Shown piece by piece: positions 12,564-20,936 of a DNA stretch of 23,545 nucleotides. The stretch spans positions 1-23,545 of the forward strand of contig JBIOTQ010000019.1 of NCBI GenBank assembly GCA_044866075.1. Direction: 5' to 3'. The position numbers and the translations under genes were made by a program. This DNA is from JBASRP01 sp044866075. GTDB taxonomy: Bacteria > Actinomycetota > AC-67. How positions within the stretch are numbered: the stretch's first letter is position 1; the number at the start of each line of letters is the position of its first letter. Below the pieces are notes generated by a model, which worked only from the letters and a program-made list of their open reading frames with translations, did no database searches and was not told where the DNA came from.

Positions 12564-14225
12564 ATGAGGAAGATGGTCGGTTTCATCTCCGTCGTCGTGC
12601 TCGCGCTCGTGCTGGTAGCGAGCCCGGGCTATGCCATCTCCGGCGTCACCGGACAAGCGAACTCGGACAACACGATCCTCAAAGTCCAGGTCGGGAACAC
12701 CCTCGTGAAGCTCGGGACCGACCTCGCCGACAGCTTCAACACCTCGATCCTCAAGTCGACCGGCCAGCTCATCACCGGGACCGTCGGCGATTCGACGCTT
12801 AACGGCGGTGCCTCACGCACGGCCACGTCCGCGTCCGAGAGCGGCTCGACGAGTGTCGGGACCGGCACGAAGTCGATCGCCGGCCTCGCGAGCGTGAACA
12901 TCTCGAGCGCCACGATCGCAAACGCCATCTCGGCCACGAAGGTCGCCTCGTCCGTCGACTTCGTTCTCTCGAACATCAACGCCCTCTCCGGCTTCACGAA
13001 CATCGGCACCGCGAGCTCGTCGACCGACTCGGTCGTCGCTTCCACCTCGTCGACCGTTTCGCGCGACGTCAACATCGGCAACGTCGACGTTCTCGATCTC
13101 GGGACGCTCCTCGACCAGCTCGGCGTGAACCCGCTCGCGATCGCCTGCGCGGCGATCGAGGACACGGGTGAGTCGCTCGACGTCGACACCTCGGCCGCGT
13201 GCGCGACCCTCACCTCGGTCACCACCGCGATCGGCGTCGGCTCCGGCGAGATCGACGCGCTCGAGACGGTCCTCGCCACGCTCGAGACGGCTCTCGCGCC
13301 CCTCTGCGCGCTCGCCCCGGCGGGCACGTGCACCACGGTGCTCTCGCAGATCGACGCGCTCCAGGCGAGCATCGACGCCTTCCAGGCCGATCCCGCCACC
13401 GCATGCGCGGCGTTCGACGACGCGGTGGCCACGATCACCGGCGCCGCCGATACCGTCGTCACGACGCTCAACGGTCTGAGCGGAGGCGCGCTCGGCGACC
13501 TCAGCTTGCTCATCGCGCCGGTGACGAGTCAGCTCGACGCGGTCGACACTGCGACCGCGACGGTGGACAGCACCTGCAACACGCTGCTCGGGATCGTGGA
13601 AGATCTGCTCGCCACCCCGCTGCTCTCGCTCGACCTCGTCGACGTCGCCATGGACCTGAGGGCCGACACCAGTCCCACCTCCGTGGTCAACGCCGCGATC
13701 GGCGCGCTCAAGGTCGGTAACCTGACGGTGGTCGACGCGAACCACTTGGTCGCTCTCGGCTCGCAGCTGAACGCCGCGATCGACACGGTCGAGTCGACGC
13801 TGGGCGGCGTGCTGGACGCCACGGGTCTGAACCTGCCGCACCCGGCCCTGGACCTGCTGAAGGTCACGCGGAGCACCGGCAAGAACGCGTCGGGCCTGTA
13901 CTTCGCCAAGGGTGCGCTCTCGGTTGCCCACATCGGCCTCGACGCCGCCGTGGTGAACGTGCCGGCGACCCTGCCGCTCGACGTGCTCAGCGGCCTCGGC
14001 GGATTCGCCCCGCTCTCCGTCCAGGCGGCCGCGGTGAACACCCCGGCCGTCGCCGTCGACGCTGGTGTGTTCGGCGGTGAGGCGACCTACAAGGCGTCGC
14101 CGGGCGCCAACCCCGGTGCCGACCGGCTCCCGAACACGGGTGTCGCCGATTCCGGCCTCGCGTTCATCGGGATGCTGACCCTGATCGGCGCCGGCTTCAT
14201 CCGCCGCGTCGCGAAGGTGTTCTAG
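12564..14225 (+). CDS. LPXTG-anchored secreted surface protein of unknown function
   Basis: A 553-residue protein. Residues 1-25 are a signal peptide (basic MRKM, hydrophobic VVVLALVLVAS, likely cleavage after GYA). A sortase signal is at the C-terminus: LPNTG at 522-526, a hydrophobic stretch at about 531-546 and the basic tail RRVAKVF. The body is rich in A, T, S, V, L and D, poor in lysine and aromatic residues, with predicted alternating helices (long DALxxxxATLETAL-like runs at about 225-300) and several cysteines in the 190-350 region that may form disulfides outside the cell. I recognise no enzyme domain; an adhesin or cell-envelope structural role is an inference. No sortase gene is in the window. 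GGAGGG 7 nt before ATG 12564 fixes the start. A long structured leader precedes it and a strong terminator follows. Confidence 0.85.
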   Translation: MRKMVGFISVVVLALVLVASPGYAISGVTGQANSDNTILKVQVGNTLVKLGTDLADSFNTSILKSTGQLITGTVGDSTLNGGASRTATSASESGSTSVGTGTKSIAGLASVNISSATIANAISATKVASSVDFVLSNINALSGFTNIGTASSSTDSVVASTSSTVSRDVNIGNVDVLDLGTLLDQLGVNPLAIACAAIEDTGESLDVDTSAACATLTSVTTAIGVGSGEIDALETVLATLETALAPLCALAPAGTCTTVLSQIDALQASIDAFQADPATACAAFDDAVATITGAADTVVTTLNGLSGGALGDLSLLIAPVTSQLDAVDTATATVDSTCNTLLGIVEDLLATPLLSLDLVDVAMDLRADTSPTSVVNAAIGALKVGNLTVVDANHLVALGSQLNAAIDTVESTLGGVLDATGLNLPHPALDLLKVTRSTGKNASGLYFAKGALSVAHIGLDAAVVNVPATLPLDVLSGLGGFAPLSVQAAAVNTPAVAVDAGVFGGEATYKASPGANPGADRLPNTGVADSGLAFIGMLTLIGAGFIRRVAKVF

Positions 14226-14240
14226 AGTCCTCTGCAGACA

Positions 14241-14272
14241 GAAGAGCCCGCCCGACGAAGGGCGGGCTCTTC
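14241..14272 (+). terminator. Strong hairpin terminator after the surface-protein gene
   Basis: A perfect 13-bp stem, GAAGAGCCCGCCC / GGGCGGGCTCTTC, with a 6-nt loop GACGAA, 15 nt after the stop, followed by GCTTGTT. It ends the leader/surface-protein transcript. Confidence 0.85.
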
Positions 14273-14278
14273 GCTTGT

Positions 14279-14313
14279 TAGGATTCGGCTCCAGACCCGC
14301 GTGGCGCGGGAGG
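14279..14313 (+). promoter_or_regulatory. -10 box, small hairpin and ribosome binding site of the nicotinamidase gene
   Basis: TAGGAT (14279-14284) is a likely -10 box. CCCGCG/CGCGGG (14296-14310, loop TGG) forms a hairpin ending in the GGGAGG ribosome binding site (14308-14313), 8 nt before GTG 14322. Confidence 0.4.
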
Positions 14314-14321
14314 TGAGGCCG

Positions 14322-14912
14322 GTGGCGACCTACGATCCGCGGACCGCGCTCGCCGTCGTCGACCTCCAGAACGACTTCGCCGACCCCGCCGGGAACCTCT
14401 ACGTCCTCGACGGCCAGAACGTCGTCCCGTACGCCAACGCGCAGATCCGCGACGCGGTCGACGCCGGCGCGTCGGTGATCTACACCCAGGACTGGCATCC
14501 GCCCGACACGCCGCACTTCGCGAAGGACGGCGGCGTCTGGCCGGTGCACTGCGTCCGCGACACCTGGGGCGCGGAGTTCCATCCGGACCTTTTCATCGAC
14601 GAGGACTCTCCCATCGTGCGTAAGGGGACCGGCGGGGAGGACGGCTACTCCGCGTTCACGGTCGCGGATCCTTCCACCGGCGCTCGCTCGGCGACCGAGC
14701 TGGAAAGCCTGTTGCGCGAGCGCGGTGTCGAGCGGCTGGTGATCGTCGGCCTCGCGACCGACTACTGCGTGAAGGCGACCGCGCTCGACGGCATGGAGAA
14801 GGGCTACGCGACGGTCGTCATGCGCGAGGGCATCCGCGCCGTCGACCTCGAGCCGGGTGACGGGGCCGCGGCGGTCGCGACGATGATCGCTGCCGGCGTC
14901 ACGATCGAGTAG
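14322..14912 (+). CDS. pncA: Nicotinamidase / isochorismatase-family cysteine hydrolase
   Basis: A 196-residue protein if started at GTG 14322, preferred because GGGAGG lies 8 nt upstream and ATYDPRTALAVVDLQNDF is the usual family start; GTG 14301 and 14313 are alternatives. The catalytic triad is complete: D14 (VVDLQNDF), K101 (VRKGTGGEDGYSAF) and C149 (GLATDYCVK). Metal ligands D57, H59, H65 and H76 are also present (TQDWHPPDTPHF), which points to a true nicotinamidase (nicotinamide to nicotinate, NAD salvage) rather than an isochorismatase. Length is close to mycobacterial PncA (186 aa). The proline dehydrogenase gene starts 2 nt after its stop, so the two are cotranscribed. Confidence 0.88.
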   Translation: MATYDPRTALAVVDLQNDFADPAGNLYVLDGQNVVPYANAQIRDAVDAGASVIYTQDWHPPDTPHFAKDGGVWPVHCVRDTWGAEFHPDLFIDEDSPIVRKGTGGEDGYSAFTVADPSTGARSATELESLLRERGVERLVIVGLATDYCVKATALDGMEKGYATVVMREGIRAVDLEPGDGAAAVATMIAAGVTIE

Positions 14913-14914
14913 CG

Positions 14915-15826
14915 ATGCTGCGCAGCCTCATCCTCGCGATCACGAACCGGCGTTTCGTCCGCCGCATCGCGACCGGCCGCGCCGGCCGGCTCGTCGCGCG
15001 GCGGTTCGTTGCGGGAGAGGACATCGACGACGCGCTCAAGGCGGTGAAGGCGCTGGACGAGCGCGGCATGACCGCCTCGCTCGATTACCTCGGCGAGAAC
15101 GTGCGCGACGCGACGGCCGCGAACGCCGCCGCCGACACCTACCGGGCGGTGATCGAGCGCGTCGACGCGGCGGGCCTTGAGGCCAACCTGTCGGTGAAGC
15201 TGACGCAGATGGGACTCGACCTCGACCCGGAGGTCGCGATCGGGAACGCGGCGGTGGTCGCCGCGCGCGCGGTCGAAGCGAAGAGCTCCGTGACGCTCGA
15301 CATGGAGGACCACCACTACACCGAGCCGACGATCGAGACGGCGCTGCGTCTGGCCGACCGGTACCCGGGCCACGTCGGCGTCGCGGTGCAGGCCTACCTG
15401 TATAGGACCGAGGAGGATCTCGACCGCCTGATGGAGGGCCGGGTCGCCGTCCGGCTGTGCAAGGGCGCGTACCGCGAGCCGCACAAGATCGCCTACACGC
15501 ACAAGACAGACGTCGACCGCGCGTTCGCCCAACTGCTGGTGAAGTTGATCGCGTCGGAGTCCTATCCGATGATCGCGACCCATGACGAGCGGCTGATCCG
15601 CTTCGCGATCGAGCAGATCGCGAAGATCGGGCGCGACCGCTCCACCTTCGAGTTCCAGATGCTTTACGGCGTCCGCCGGGATATGCAAGAGCAGCTCGCG
15701 CAGGACGGCTACCGCGTGCGCGTCTACGTTCCCTTCGGGACCGAGTGGTACCCGTACTTCATGCGCCGCATCGCGGAGCGGCCGGCGAATCTCAAGTTCT
15801 TCCTGCGTCAGCTCGTCAGCCGCTAG
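14915..15826 (+). CDS. Proline dehydrogenase (monofunctional, FAD-dependent)
   Basis: A 303-residue TIM-barrel enzyme oxidising proline to 1-pyrroline-5-carboxylate. Visible motifs: SLDYLGENV, NLSVKLTQMGLDLD, VTLDMEDHHYT, VRLCKGAYREP, ATHDERLI, QMLYGVRRDMQ and the C-terminal VYVPFGTEWYPYFMRRIAERPANL, whose paired arginines bind the substrate carboxylate. Length fits the single-domain form of actinobacteria and Firmicutes, not fused PutA. It is 2 nt from the nicotinamidase gene; proline oxidation and NAD salvage both touch redox balance, but the link is only inferred. Its stop overlaps that of the convergent methyltransferase in one CTAG. A P5C reductase gene, the opposite direction of the pathway, lies 0.8 kb away. 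Confidence 0.93.
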   Translation: MLRSLILAITNRRFVRRIATGRAGRLVARRFVAGEDIDDALKAVKALDERGMTASLDYLGENVRDATAANAAADTYRAVIERVDAAGLEANLSVKLTQMGLDLDPEVAIGNAAVVAARAVEAKSSVTLDMEDHHYTEPTIETALRLADRYPGHVGVAVQAYLYRTEEDLDRLMEGRVAVRLCKGAYREPHKIAYTHKTDVDRAFAQLLVKLIASESYPMIATHDERLIRFAIEQIAKIGRDRSTFEFQMLYGVRRDMQEQLAQDGYRVRVYVPFGTEWYPYFMRRIAERPANLKFFLRQLVSR

Positions 15827-16578
15827 CGTTTCGGCTTCCGCGCCTTCCAGATACACGTGCCGGGAACCATGTGCGTCCGCTCCCAGCGGTACTGCGGCCA
15901 ATCCCAGTGCGTGCCGCCCTTCGGGGTCTGCGGTTCGACGAGATCCTCGAGGATCAATCCCGCGCGCGCGAACGCGCGCACCCAATCGCCGTAGGTCCGT
16001 TTGAACTCGTAGGTCGGATCCTTCCCGCCCTCGACGAAGGGGTCGCGGTCGAAGTAGTTGCGCACGAACCCGACGACCGGTGCCGAGCCGCCCCACGTCA
16101 TGCAATCGAGGATCGGCGACGCCCACGAGAAGGCGCAGAACCCTGCGGGCCTCAGGACGCGCTTGACCTCGGGCAGAAGTTTGTCGAGGTCGATGAATCC
16201 GAGCGCGAAGTCACTCGTCACGATGTCGAACGAGCCCGAACGGAACCGCGTGAGGTTCTCCGCGTTCCCGCGATACAGCGCGTAGTCGACGCCGGCCTTG
16301 CGGATGTTCGCGCGCGCATGCCGGATCTGCTCGTCGGAGAGGTCGATCCCGCTGACCTTGGCGCCGCGCTTGGCGAGCTCGATCCCGAACTGCGCGGCGC
16401 CGCAGCCGACCTCGAGGATGCGCTTGCCGCGTACGTCGCCCAAGGCATTCAGCTCGTCCTCCGGGTGCCGGTTCGGTCCCCACACCAGATCCCCGTACGC
16501 CGTGGCGCCGCCGATGGCCTTCTGATACGAACGCGCGCGGTAGTTCCAGCCCTTGCGGTTGATCGCGATCCTGTCCAT
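15823..16578 (-). CDS. Class I SAM-dependent methyltransferase
   Basis: A 251-residue protein. The SAM site is clear: RILEVGCGAAQFGIELAKRGAKVSGIDLS (motif I and the acidic end of strand 2), then YRGNAENLTRFRSGSFDIVTSDFALGFIDLDKLLPEVKRVLRPAGFCAFSWASP. The C-terminal part (FEWKRTYGDW-like, here FKRTYGDWVRAFARAGLILEDLVEPQ) resembles Methyltransf_11/UbiE-like enzymes. The substrate cannot be deduced. ATG 16578 is chosen: it follows the minus-strand -10 box TATCGT by 7 nt and MDRIAINRKGWNYRARSY is the typical family start. It converges on the proline dehydrogenase and is divergent from proC, with 58 nt between start codons. Confidence 0.9.
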   Translation of the reverse strand: MDRIAINRKGWNYRARSYQKAIGGATAYGDLVWGPNRHPEDELNALGDVRGKRILEVGCGAAQFGIELAKRGAKVSGIDLSDEQIRHARANIRKAGVDYALYRGNAENLTRFRSGSFDIVTSDFALGFIDLDKLLPEVKRVLRPAGFCAFSWASPILDCMTWGGSAPVVGFVRNYFDRDPFVEGGKDPTYEFKRTYGDWVRAFARAGLILEDLVEPQTPKGGTHWDWPQYRWERTHMVPGTCIWKARKPKR

Positions 16579-16585
16579 GCGCGGC

Positions 16586-16591
16586 ACGATA
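16586..16591 (-). promoter_or_regulatory. Probable -10 box of the methyltransferase gene (leaderless)
   Basis: Minus-strand TATCGT ends 7 nt before ATG 16578. With the proC box at 16624 it forms a compact divergent promoter pair. Confidence 0.5.
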
Positions 16592-16623
16592 GCGGAAAGG
16601 TAGGCACGTCCTCCGGGCTCCGG

Positions 16624-16629
16624 TACCAT
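16624..16629 (+). promoter_or_regulatory. Probable -10 box of proC (leaderless)
   Basis: TACCAT ends 7 nt before GTG 16637 and 10 nt before ATG 16640. The 7-nt spacing seen elsewhere here favours GTG as the first codon. Confidence 0.5.
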
Positions 16630-16636
16630 CGGTCGG

Positions 16637-17458
16637 GTGATGGACGGGAAGCTCGCGATCCTCGGCGGCGGCCGTATGGGCGAAGCGCTCATGGGAGGCT
16701 TGCTGCGCTCGGGCTGGCGCCGTGCGGACGAGGTCGTCGTCACGGTCCGGCGCGAGGAGCGCGGCGCGACGCTGACCCAGCGGCACGGCGTCGTCACGAC
16801 GATGGACAACCAGGCGGCGATCCGCGAGGCGGCCATCGCGATCATCGCTGTCAAACCGCAAGACATGGAAGCGCTGCTCGAGCAGATCGCCCCCGCCGTG
16901 CGTCCCGAGAACCTGCTGATCTCCGTCGCGGCCGGCATCCCGACGGCGTTCATCGAGAGGCGGATCCCGGTCGAGGTTCCGGTCGTGCGGGTGATGTCGA
17001 ACGTTCCGGTGCTCGTCGACGACGCGATGAGCGTCGTCTCCGCCGGCAGCCACGCGACCGAGAAGCATCTCGCGGTCGCGGAGGAGATCCTGCTGCACGT
17101 CGGCCGCGTCGTGCGGCTCGCCGAGAAGCACCTCGACGCCGTGACGGCGACGAGCGGGTCGGGCCCGGCCTACTTCGCGCTCCTCGCCGAGGCGATGATC
17201 GACGCGTGCATCCTGCTCGGACTGTCGCGCGACGTGGCGACCGAGCTGATCGTGCAAACGATGTTCGGCTCCGCCAAGATCCTGCGCGAGACGAAGATGC
17301 ATCCGGTCGAGCTGCGCGAGCTGGTGACGTCACCCGGAGGCACGACGATCTCCGCGATCCGCGAGCTCGAGAACGCCGGCGTGCGCGCCGCGTTCCTCAA
17401 CGCGATCAAAGCCGCGGCCGATCGGGCGCGCGAGCTCGCCGGCGGGCACGAAGACTAG
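16637..17458 (+). CDS. proC: Pyrroline-5-carboxylate reductase
   Basis: A 273-residue enzyme catalysing the last step of proline synthesis (P5C to proline with NADPH or NADH). The Rossmann motif is LAILGGGRMGEALMGGLL, followed by AVKPQDMEALLEQI and VSVAAGIPTAF-like (ISVAAGIPTAFIE). The family signature runs VVRVMSNVPVLV. The dimerisation domain has TATSGSGPAYF, MFGSAKILRE and the ProC signature LVTSPGGTTISAIRELENAGVRAAFLNAI. Length is normal. Start is GTG 16637 or the adjacent ATG 16640. Proline dehydrogenase lies just beyond the methyltransferase, so proline synthesis and breakdown genes are neighbours but not an operon. Confidence 0.95.
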   Translation: MMDGKLAILGGGRMGEALMGGLLRSGWRRADEVVVTVRREERGATLTQRHGVVTTMDNQAAIREAAIAIIAVKPQDMEALLEQIAPAVRPENLLISVAAGIPTAFIERRIPVEVPVVRVMSNVPVLVDDAMSVVSAGSHATEKHLAVAEEILLHVGRVVRLAEKHLDAVTATSGSGPAYFALLAEAMIDACILLGLSRDVATELIVQTMFGSAKILRETKMHPVELRELVTSPGGTTISAIRELENAGVRAAFLNAIKAAADRARELAGGHED

Positions 17459-17487
17459 AAATCCGGGGTCGCTCCCCGTCGGCGCGG

Positions 17488-17493
17488 TAGCCT
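17488..17493 (+). promoter_or_regulatory. Probable -10 box of the GNAT gene at 17501 (leaderless)
   Basis: TAGCCT ends 7 nt before ATG 17501. There is no Shine-Dalgarno-like sequence in between. Confidence 0.5.
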
Positions 17494-17500
17494 TTCGTTC

Positions 17501-18085
17501 ATGCGTCGCTTCCCGTTCACGACCAAAGACGGGCGCTCCGGCGTCGTCCGTCCCGCACGGCCTGGCGATGCGAAGGGCTGCCTCGCGGTGGTGTGGGAGG
17601 CGACCAACGAACGGCCCCGTACGTTGATGACGTCGCCGGAGGAGTTCTGGTCGGCGCGACAGTGGCGCAAAAACCGGCGCGACTGGGACGACGACGGCGT
17701 GTGGCTGGTGGCGGAGGTCGACGGGCGGATCGTGGCGAGCCTCGGCTGCGAGCGCGGCCGCCGCCCGCGCGAACGGCACCTGTGCGAGTTCGGAATCACC
17801 GTCGGCAGGGCGTGCCGCGGCGTCGGCGTCGGGCGCGCGGTGATGGAGACGCTCGAGACGTGGGCCCGCGAGGTCGGCGTCGAGAAGATCATGCTGCGCG
17901 TCTTCGACACGAACACCCGCGCCCGCGCGCTCTACGAGAGGATGGGCTACGTCACCGAAGGCGTCGAGCGCCGGGCCGTGAGGTTCCCCGACGAATACAT
18001 CGACGCGGTCCGCATGGCGAAGTTCCTCGACGAACAGCCGGCGACGACCCGAGGCTCAGAGCGCACCGAACACCGCGGCGACTAG
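17501..18085 (+). CDS. GNAT N-acetyltransferase
   Basis: A 194-residue single-domain acetyltransferase. The acetyl-CoA loop is GITVGRACRGVGVGRAVMETL, followed by VEKIMLRVFDTNTRARALYERMGYVTEGVERRAVRFPDEYIDAVRMAKFL, the classic C-terminal half of RimI/PhnO-like proteins. The first 70 residues (FTTKDGRSGVVRPARPGDAKG...) are the usual N-terminal strand plus helix. The acceptor is unknown. It is preceded by its own -10 box and ends in a CTAG shared with the stop of the convergent cyclase-ATPase gene. Confidence 0.87.
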   Translation: MRRFPFTTKDGRSGVVRPARPGDAKGCLAVVWEATNERPRTLMTSPEEFWSARQWRKNRRDWDDDGVWLVAEVDGRIVASLGCERGRRPRERHLCEFGITVGRACRGVGVGRAVMETLETWAREVGVEKIMLRVFDTNTRARALYERMGYVTEGVERRAVRFPDEYIDAVRMAKFLDEQPATTRGSERTEHRGD

Positions 18086-20529
18086 GGCGCGTTCGAACCG
18101 AGTGCCTTGGCGCCCAGCGCGACGGCCTCCTCCGCCGTAAGGTTTCGGCCTTCCTCCCACGCACGGGAACATCAGGTTCGTCCAAGCGAGCCCGGGCGGC
18201 AGCGAGGGTCCGCTCATTCAACGCGTTGAGCCAGCTCTCGCTCGCGCCGACGTCACTGCGCAGCGCCTCGGAACACGCCAGGAGGCGGGTGCCGATCTCA
18301 AGTCGTTCCAAGGCAGCAACCGCATGAGCGAGACGTGCGATCGTCTGAGCGATCCGATAGACGTCGCCCAGTTCCCGATGCAGTCGATAGGCGTCGACGA
18401 GCATCTCCACCGCCGCTTCGGCCCGGCCCTCTTCAACCACGTAATTCGACAAGGAATCCAAGGTAGTGGCCTCGATGTGCTTGTTGCCCGCCGCCCTCGC
18501 CCGGCTGAGATTTTCCTCGTGGAGCGCCCGGGCGCGCTCGCGATCGCCGAGCTCGTGGCAGGCCCACGCGAAGAAACGTGTGGCCAGAAGGACGTGGTGC
18601 TCATTACCGAGGTCGGCGAAGCGTTGTGCGCTCTCCTCGAAGTGTTGCCGAGCCTCTGCGAAATCACCCTCGCTCGCGGATGTGATTCCGACCATCAATA
18701 GAGAGTCTGCGATGCCCCACGCGTCGCCGAGCATCCGGTAGATCGCGAGCGATTCCTCGGCCCACACCTTCGCCGTCGCGACGTCGCCGGCGCCGACGGC
18801 GACATCGCCCGCGAAGTTCAGGGCCTTGGCGCGGGCGGCCGTGGGGCGCTCGTCGCCGCGCAACGCGCTTTCCAGGCGGCGCCGACCCTCCGCGATGTGA
18901 CCCTTGATCCCCCAGAAGTCCGACAGCGCTCCGGCCAAGCGCAGGACGAGCTGGGATTCGCCTGCGGCCTCGAGGCGGTCGAGAGCGGCACGGAGGTTGT
19001 CGAACTCGATCTCCATCCGGTCGAGCCACTCGGCCGAGTACTCGCGTAGATGCGGCTCCGCCTTCTCGGCGAGCCTCAGGAAGTGCTCGGCGTGACGCCG
19101 GCGCAACTCGTCGGCCTCGCCGGAGTCCTCGAGGCGCTCGACCGCGTACTCGCGGATCGTCTCGAGCATCCAGAAGCGATCGTCCGTGTGGCGGAGAAGG
19201 CTCTTGTCGACGAGCGATTGCAAGGTATTTAGATCGGCCCCGGCGACCTGCTCGGCGGCGTCGAGCGGCGAGCCGCCGGCAAAAACGGCGAGGCGAGCGA
19301 AGAGACCCCTCTCCTCTTCCGAGAGAAGATCGTGCGACCACTCGATCGTCGCGCGCAGGGTGGCCTGACGCGCCTCTGCGTCGCGTCCACCTTTCAGAAG
19401 ATCGAGGCGATGCGACAGACGTTCTCGGATCTGCTCCGGCGTGAGGACGCTCGTCCGGGCGGCGGCCAGCTCCACGGCCAGGGGCAAGTCGTCCAGGCGG
19501 CGGCACAGGTCGGCGATCGTCTCGTTTGCCTCCATCCCCGCTCGGGCGCAGAAGAGTTCGACCGCCTCCATGCGCACGAGCGGCGGCACCGCATATTCGA
19601 CTTCGCCCCGGATCCGCAGGAGCTCGCGGCTCGTGACGAGGACTTTCAGGTTTGGGCAGGCCTCTATGACCGGCGACAGCTCGGTCGCCGCATCGACCAC
19701 TTGCTCGAAGTTGTCGAGCAACAGCAGCATCTCGCGCTCGCCGATGTGCGCGGCGAGGCCGTCCTTCGCGCCGAGCGTCTGGCCGATCGTCTCCGGTACG
19801 ACGGCGGGGTCGCGAAGCGACGCCAACCCGACCCAGAAGACGCCGTTCTTGTGCTCTGGTACCAAGGCCGTCGCCACCTTGATCGCGAGACGCGTCTTGC
19901 CGCTACCACCAGGTCCGGTGAGGGTGACTAGCCGAGCTTCTCGCAGGACCTCGAGGACCTCGCCGACCTCGCGCTCGCGGCCGACGAACGAGCTCGCCGG
20001 ACGGGGCAGATTGGTGTTCGAGATCGACTTGAGTGGTGGGAACCGCTCTTGACCGAGCTGGAAGATCCGGTTCGCCGAAGTCCTTCAATCGATGCTCGCC
20101 GAGATCGATCACCTCGGCGTCGGCGCCCTCACGCGTCTCCTTCGACACGAGCACCTGGCCGCCGTGTCCTGCGGCCGCGATACGCGCTCCCCTTATGGAC
20201 GTCGGCGCCGATGTATCCCTCCGCGGTCAGGTGCGGCGTGCCGGTGTGAAGGCCCATACGCACGCTGATCGGACCCGATCGAAGGGCTTGCTGTCCTTCG
20301 ATCGCGGCGTCGGTCGCTCCGGTCGCCGTCGGGAAGGCGTAGAAAAACGCGTCGCCCTGGTGTCCACCTCGACCCCGCCGTGCCGGGCGAAAGCGTCTCG
20401 CAGGAGACGTCGGTGTGTCGCGAGGGCATCGGCGAATCGCTCCGGGCCGAGCTCGTGGAGCAGCTTCGTGGACCCCTCGATGTCTGTGAAGAGGAACGTG
20501 ACTGTCCCGGACGGAAGATCGCGGCCCAT
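18082..20529 (-). pseudogene. Nucleotidyl cyclase / AAA-ATPase / TPR regulator, broken by four frameshifts
   Basis: Read across frames, this 816-codon gene would encode an N-terminal class III cyclase domain (VTFLFTDIEGSTKLLHELG, then DTQGDAFFYAF, RMGLHTGTP, EGYIGADVH, GHGGQVLVSKET), an NB-ARC/AAA domain (P-loop TGPGGSGKTRLA; Walker B LLLLDNFEQV; LDDLPLAVELAAAR) and a C-terminal TPR region ending LTAEEAVALGAKALGSNAP. Frame is lost near 20359-20362 (one base missing in a C run), 20189-20192 (one extra base in a G run), about 20064-20070 (+1 or -5) and about 18161-18167 (one base missing). The shifts sum to zero and no other stop occurs, so this is recent decay or a sequencing/assembly fault. 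The end in a shared CTAG confirms the last frame. Start ATG 20529, 10 nt after the VOC stop: same operon. Confidence 0.8.
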
Positions 20530-20539
20530 CGTGCGGTCT

Positions 20540-20929
20540 CTAGGAAGGAGCGAGGCTCCGCAGCACGCAGAACTCGTTGCCTTCGGGGTCGGCCAGCACG
20601 ACCCAATGAACGTCGCCCTGACCGATGTCGATCCGCTTCGCGCCGAGGGCCTCGAGCCGCCGCACCTCGTCCTCTTGCGATGCATCGATCGGGTTCACGT
20701 CTATGTGGAGCCGATTCTTGATCGTCTTCGACTCGGAAACGCGCACGAACACGATCGGCGTCGGGATCGGGCCCGCCTTCAACGCCTCGACCGTCGGTTT
20801 GACGGGTGCGATCTCGATGACCTCGCCGTCCGTGTCCGTGATCTCGTAGCCGAGGACCGCGCACCAGAAGTCTGCGAGCTTGCGCGTGTCGTGCGCGTCG
20901 ACGATGAGCTCCGAGAAGCGGCTGGTCAT
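20540..20929 (-). CDS. VOC (glyoxalase fold) family protein
   Basis: A 129-residue protein: N-terminal ELIVDAHDTRKLADFWCAVLGYEI, central KNRLHIDVNPID, then RRLEALGAKRIDIGQGDVHWVVLADPEGNEFCV. This is the Glyoxalase_6-like pattern also seen at 564-902; the two share DPEGNEFCV and the FW-x-A-x-LGY element. Ligand and reaction are unknown. ATG 20929 is preferred over ATG 20938 because the minus-strand -10 box TAGGAT (20937-20942) ends 7 nt before it. The gene is first in a two-gene unit with the broken cyclase-ATPase gene and diverges from the aldehyde dehydrogenase. Confidence 0.85.
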   Translation of the reverse strand: MTSRFSELIVDAHDTRKLADFWCAVLGYEITDTDGEVIEIAPVKPTVEALKAGPIPTPIVFVRVSESKTIKNRLHIDVNPIDASQEDEVRRLEALGAKRIDIGQGDVHWVVLADPEGNEFCVLRSLAPS

Positions 20930-20936
20930 TCCGGAC

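Noticed and set aside
12813..14582. Open frame of about 590 codons on the minus strand opposite the surface-protein gene
   Set aside because: It is an antisense shadow. It crosses the terminator and the next gene's start and has low-complexity R/G/V/D composition. The plus-strand gene has signal peptide, LPNTG anchor and ribosome binding site.
18324..18741. Small plus-strand frames opposite the TPR region
   Set aside because: They are antisense to a region whose minus-strand translation gives clear TPR-type helices; no ribosome binding sites or family features.
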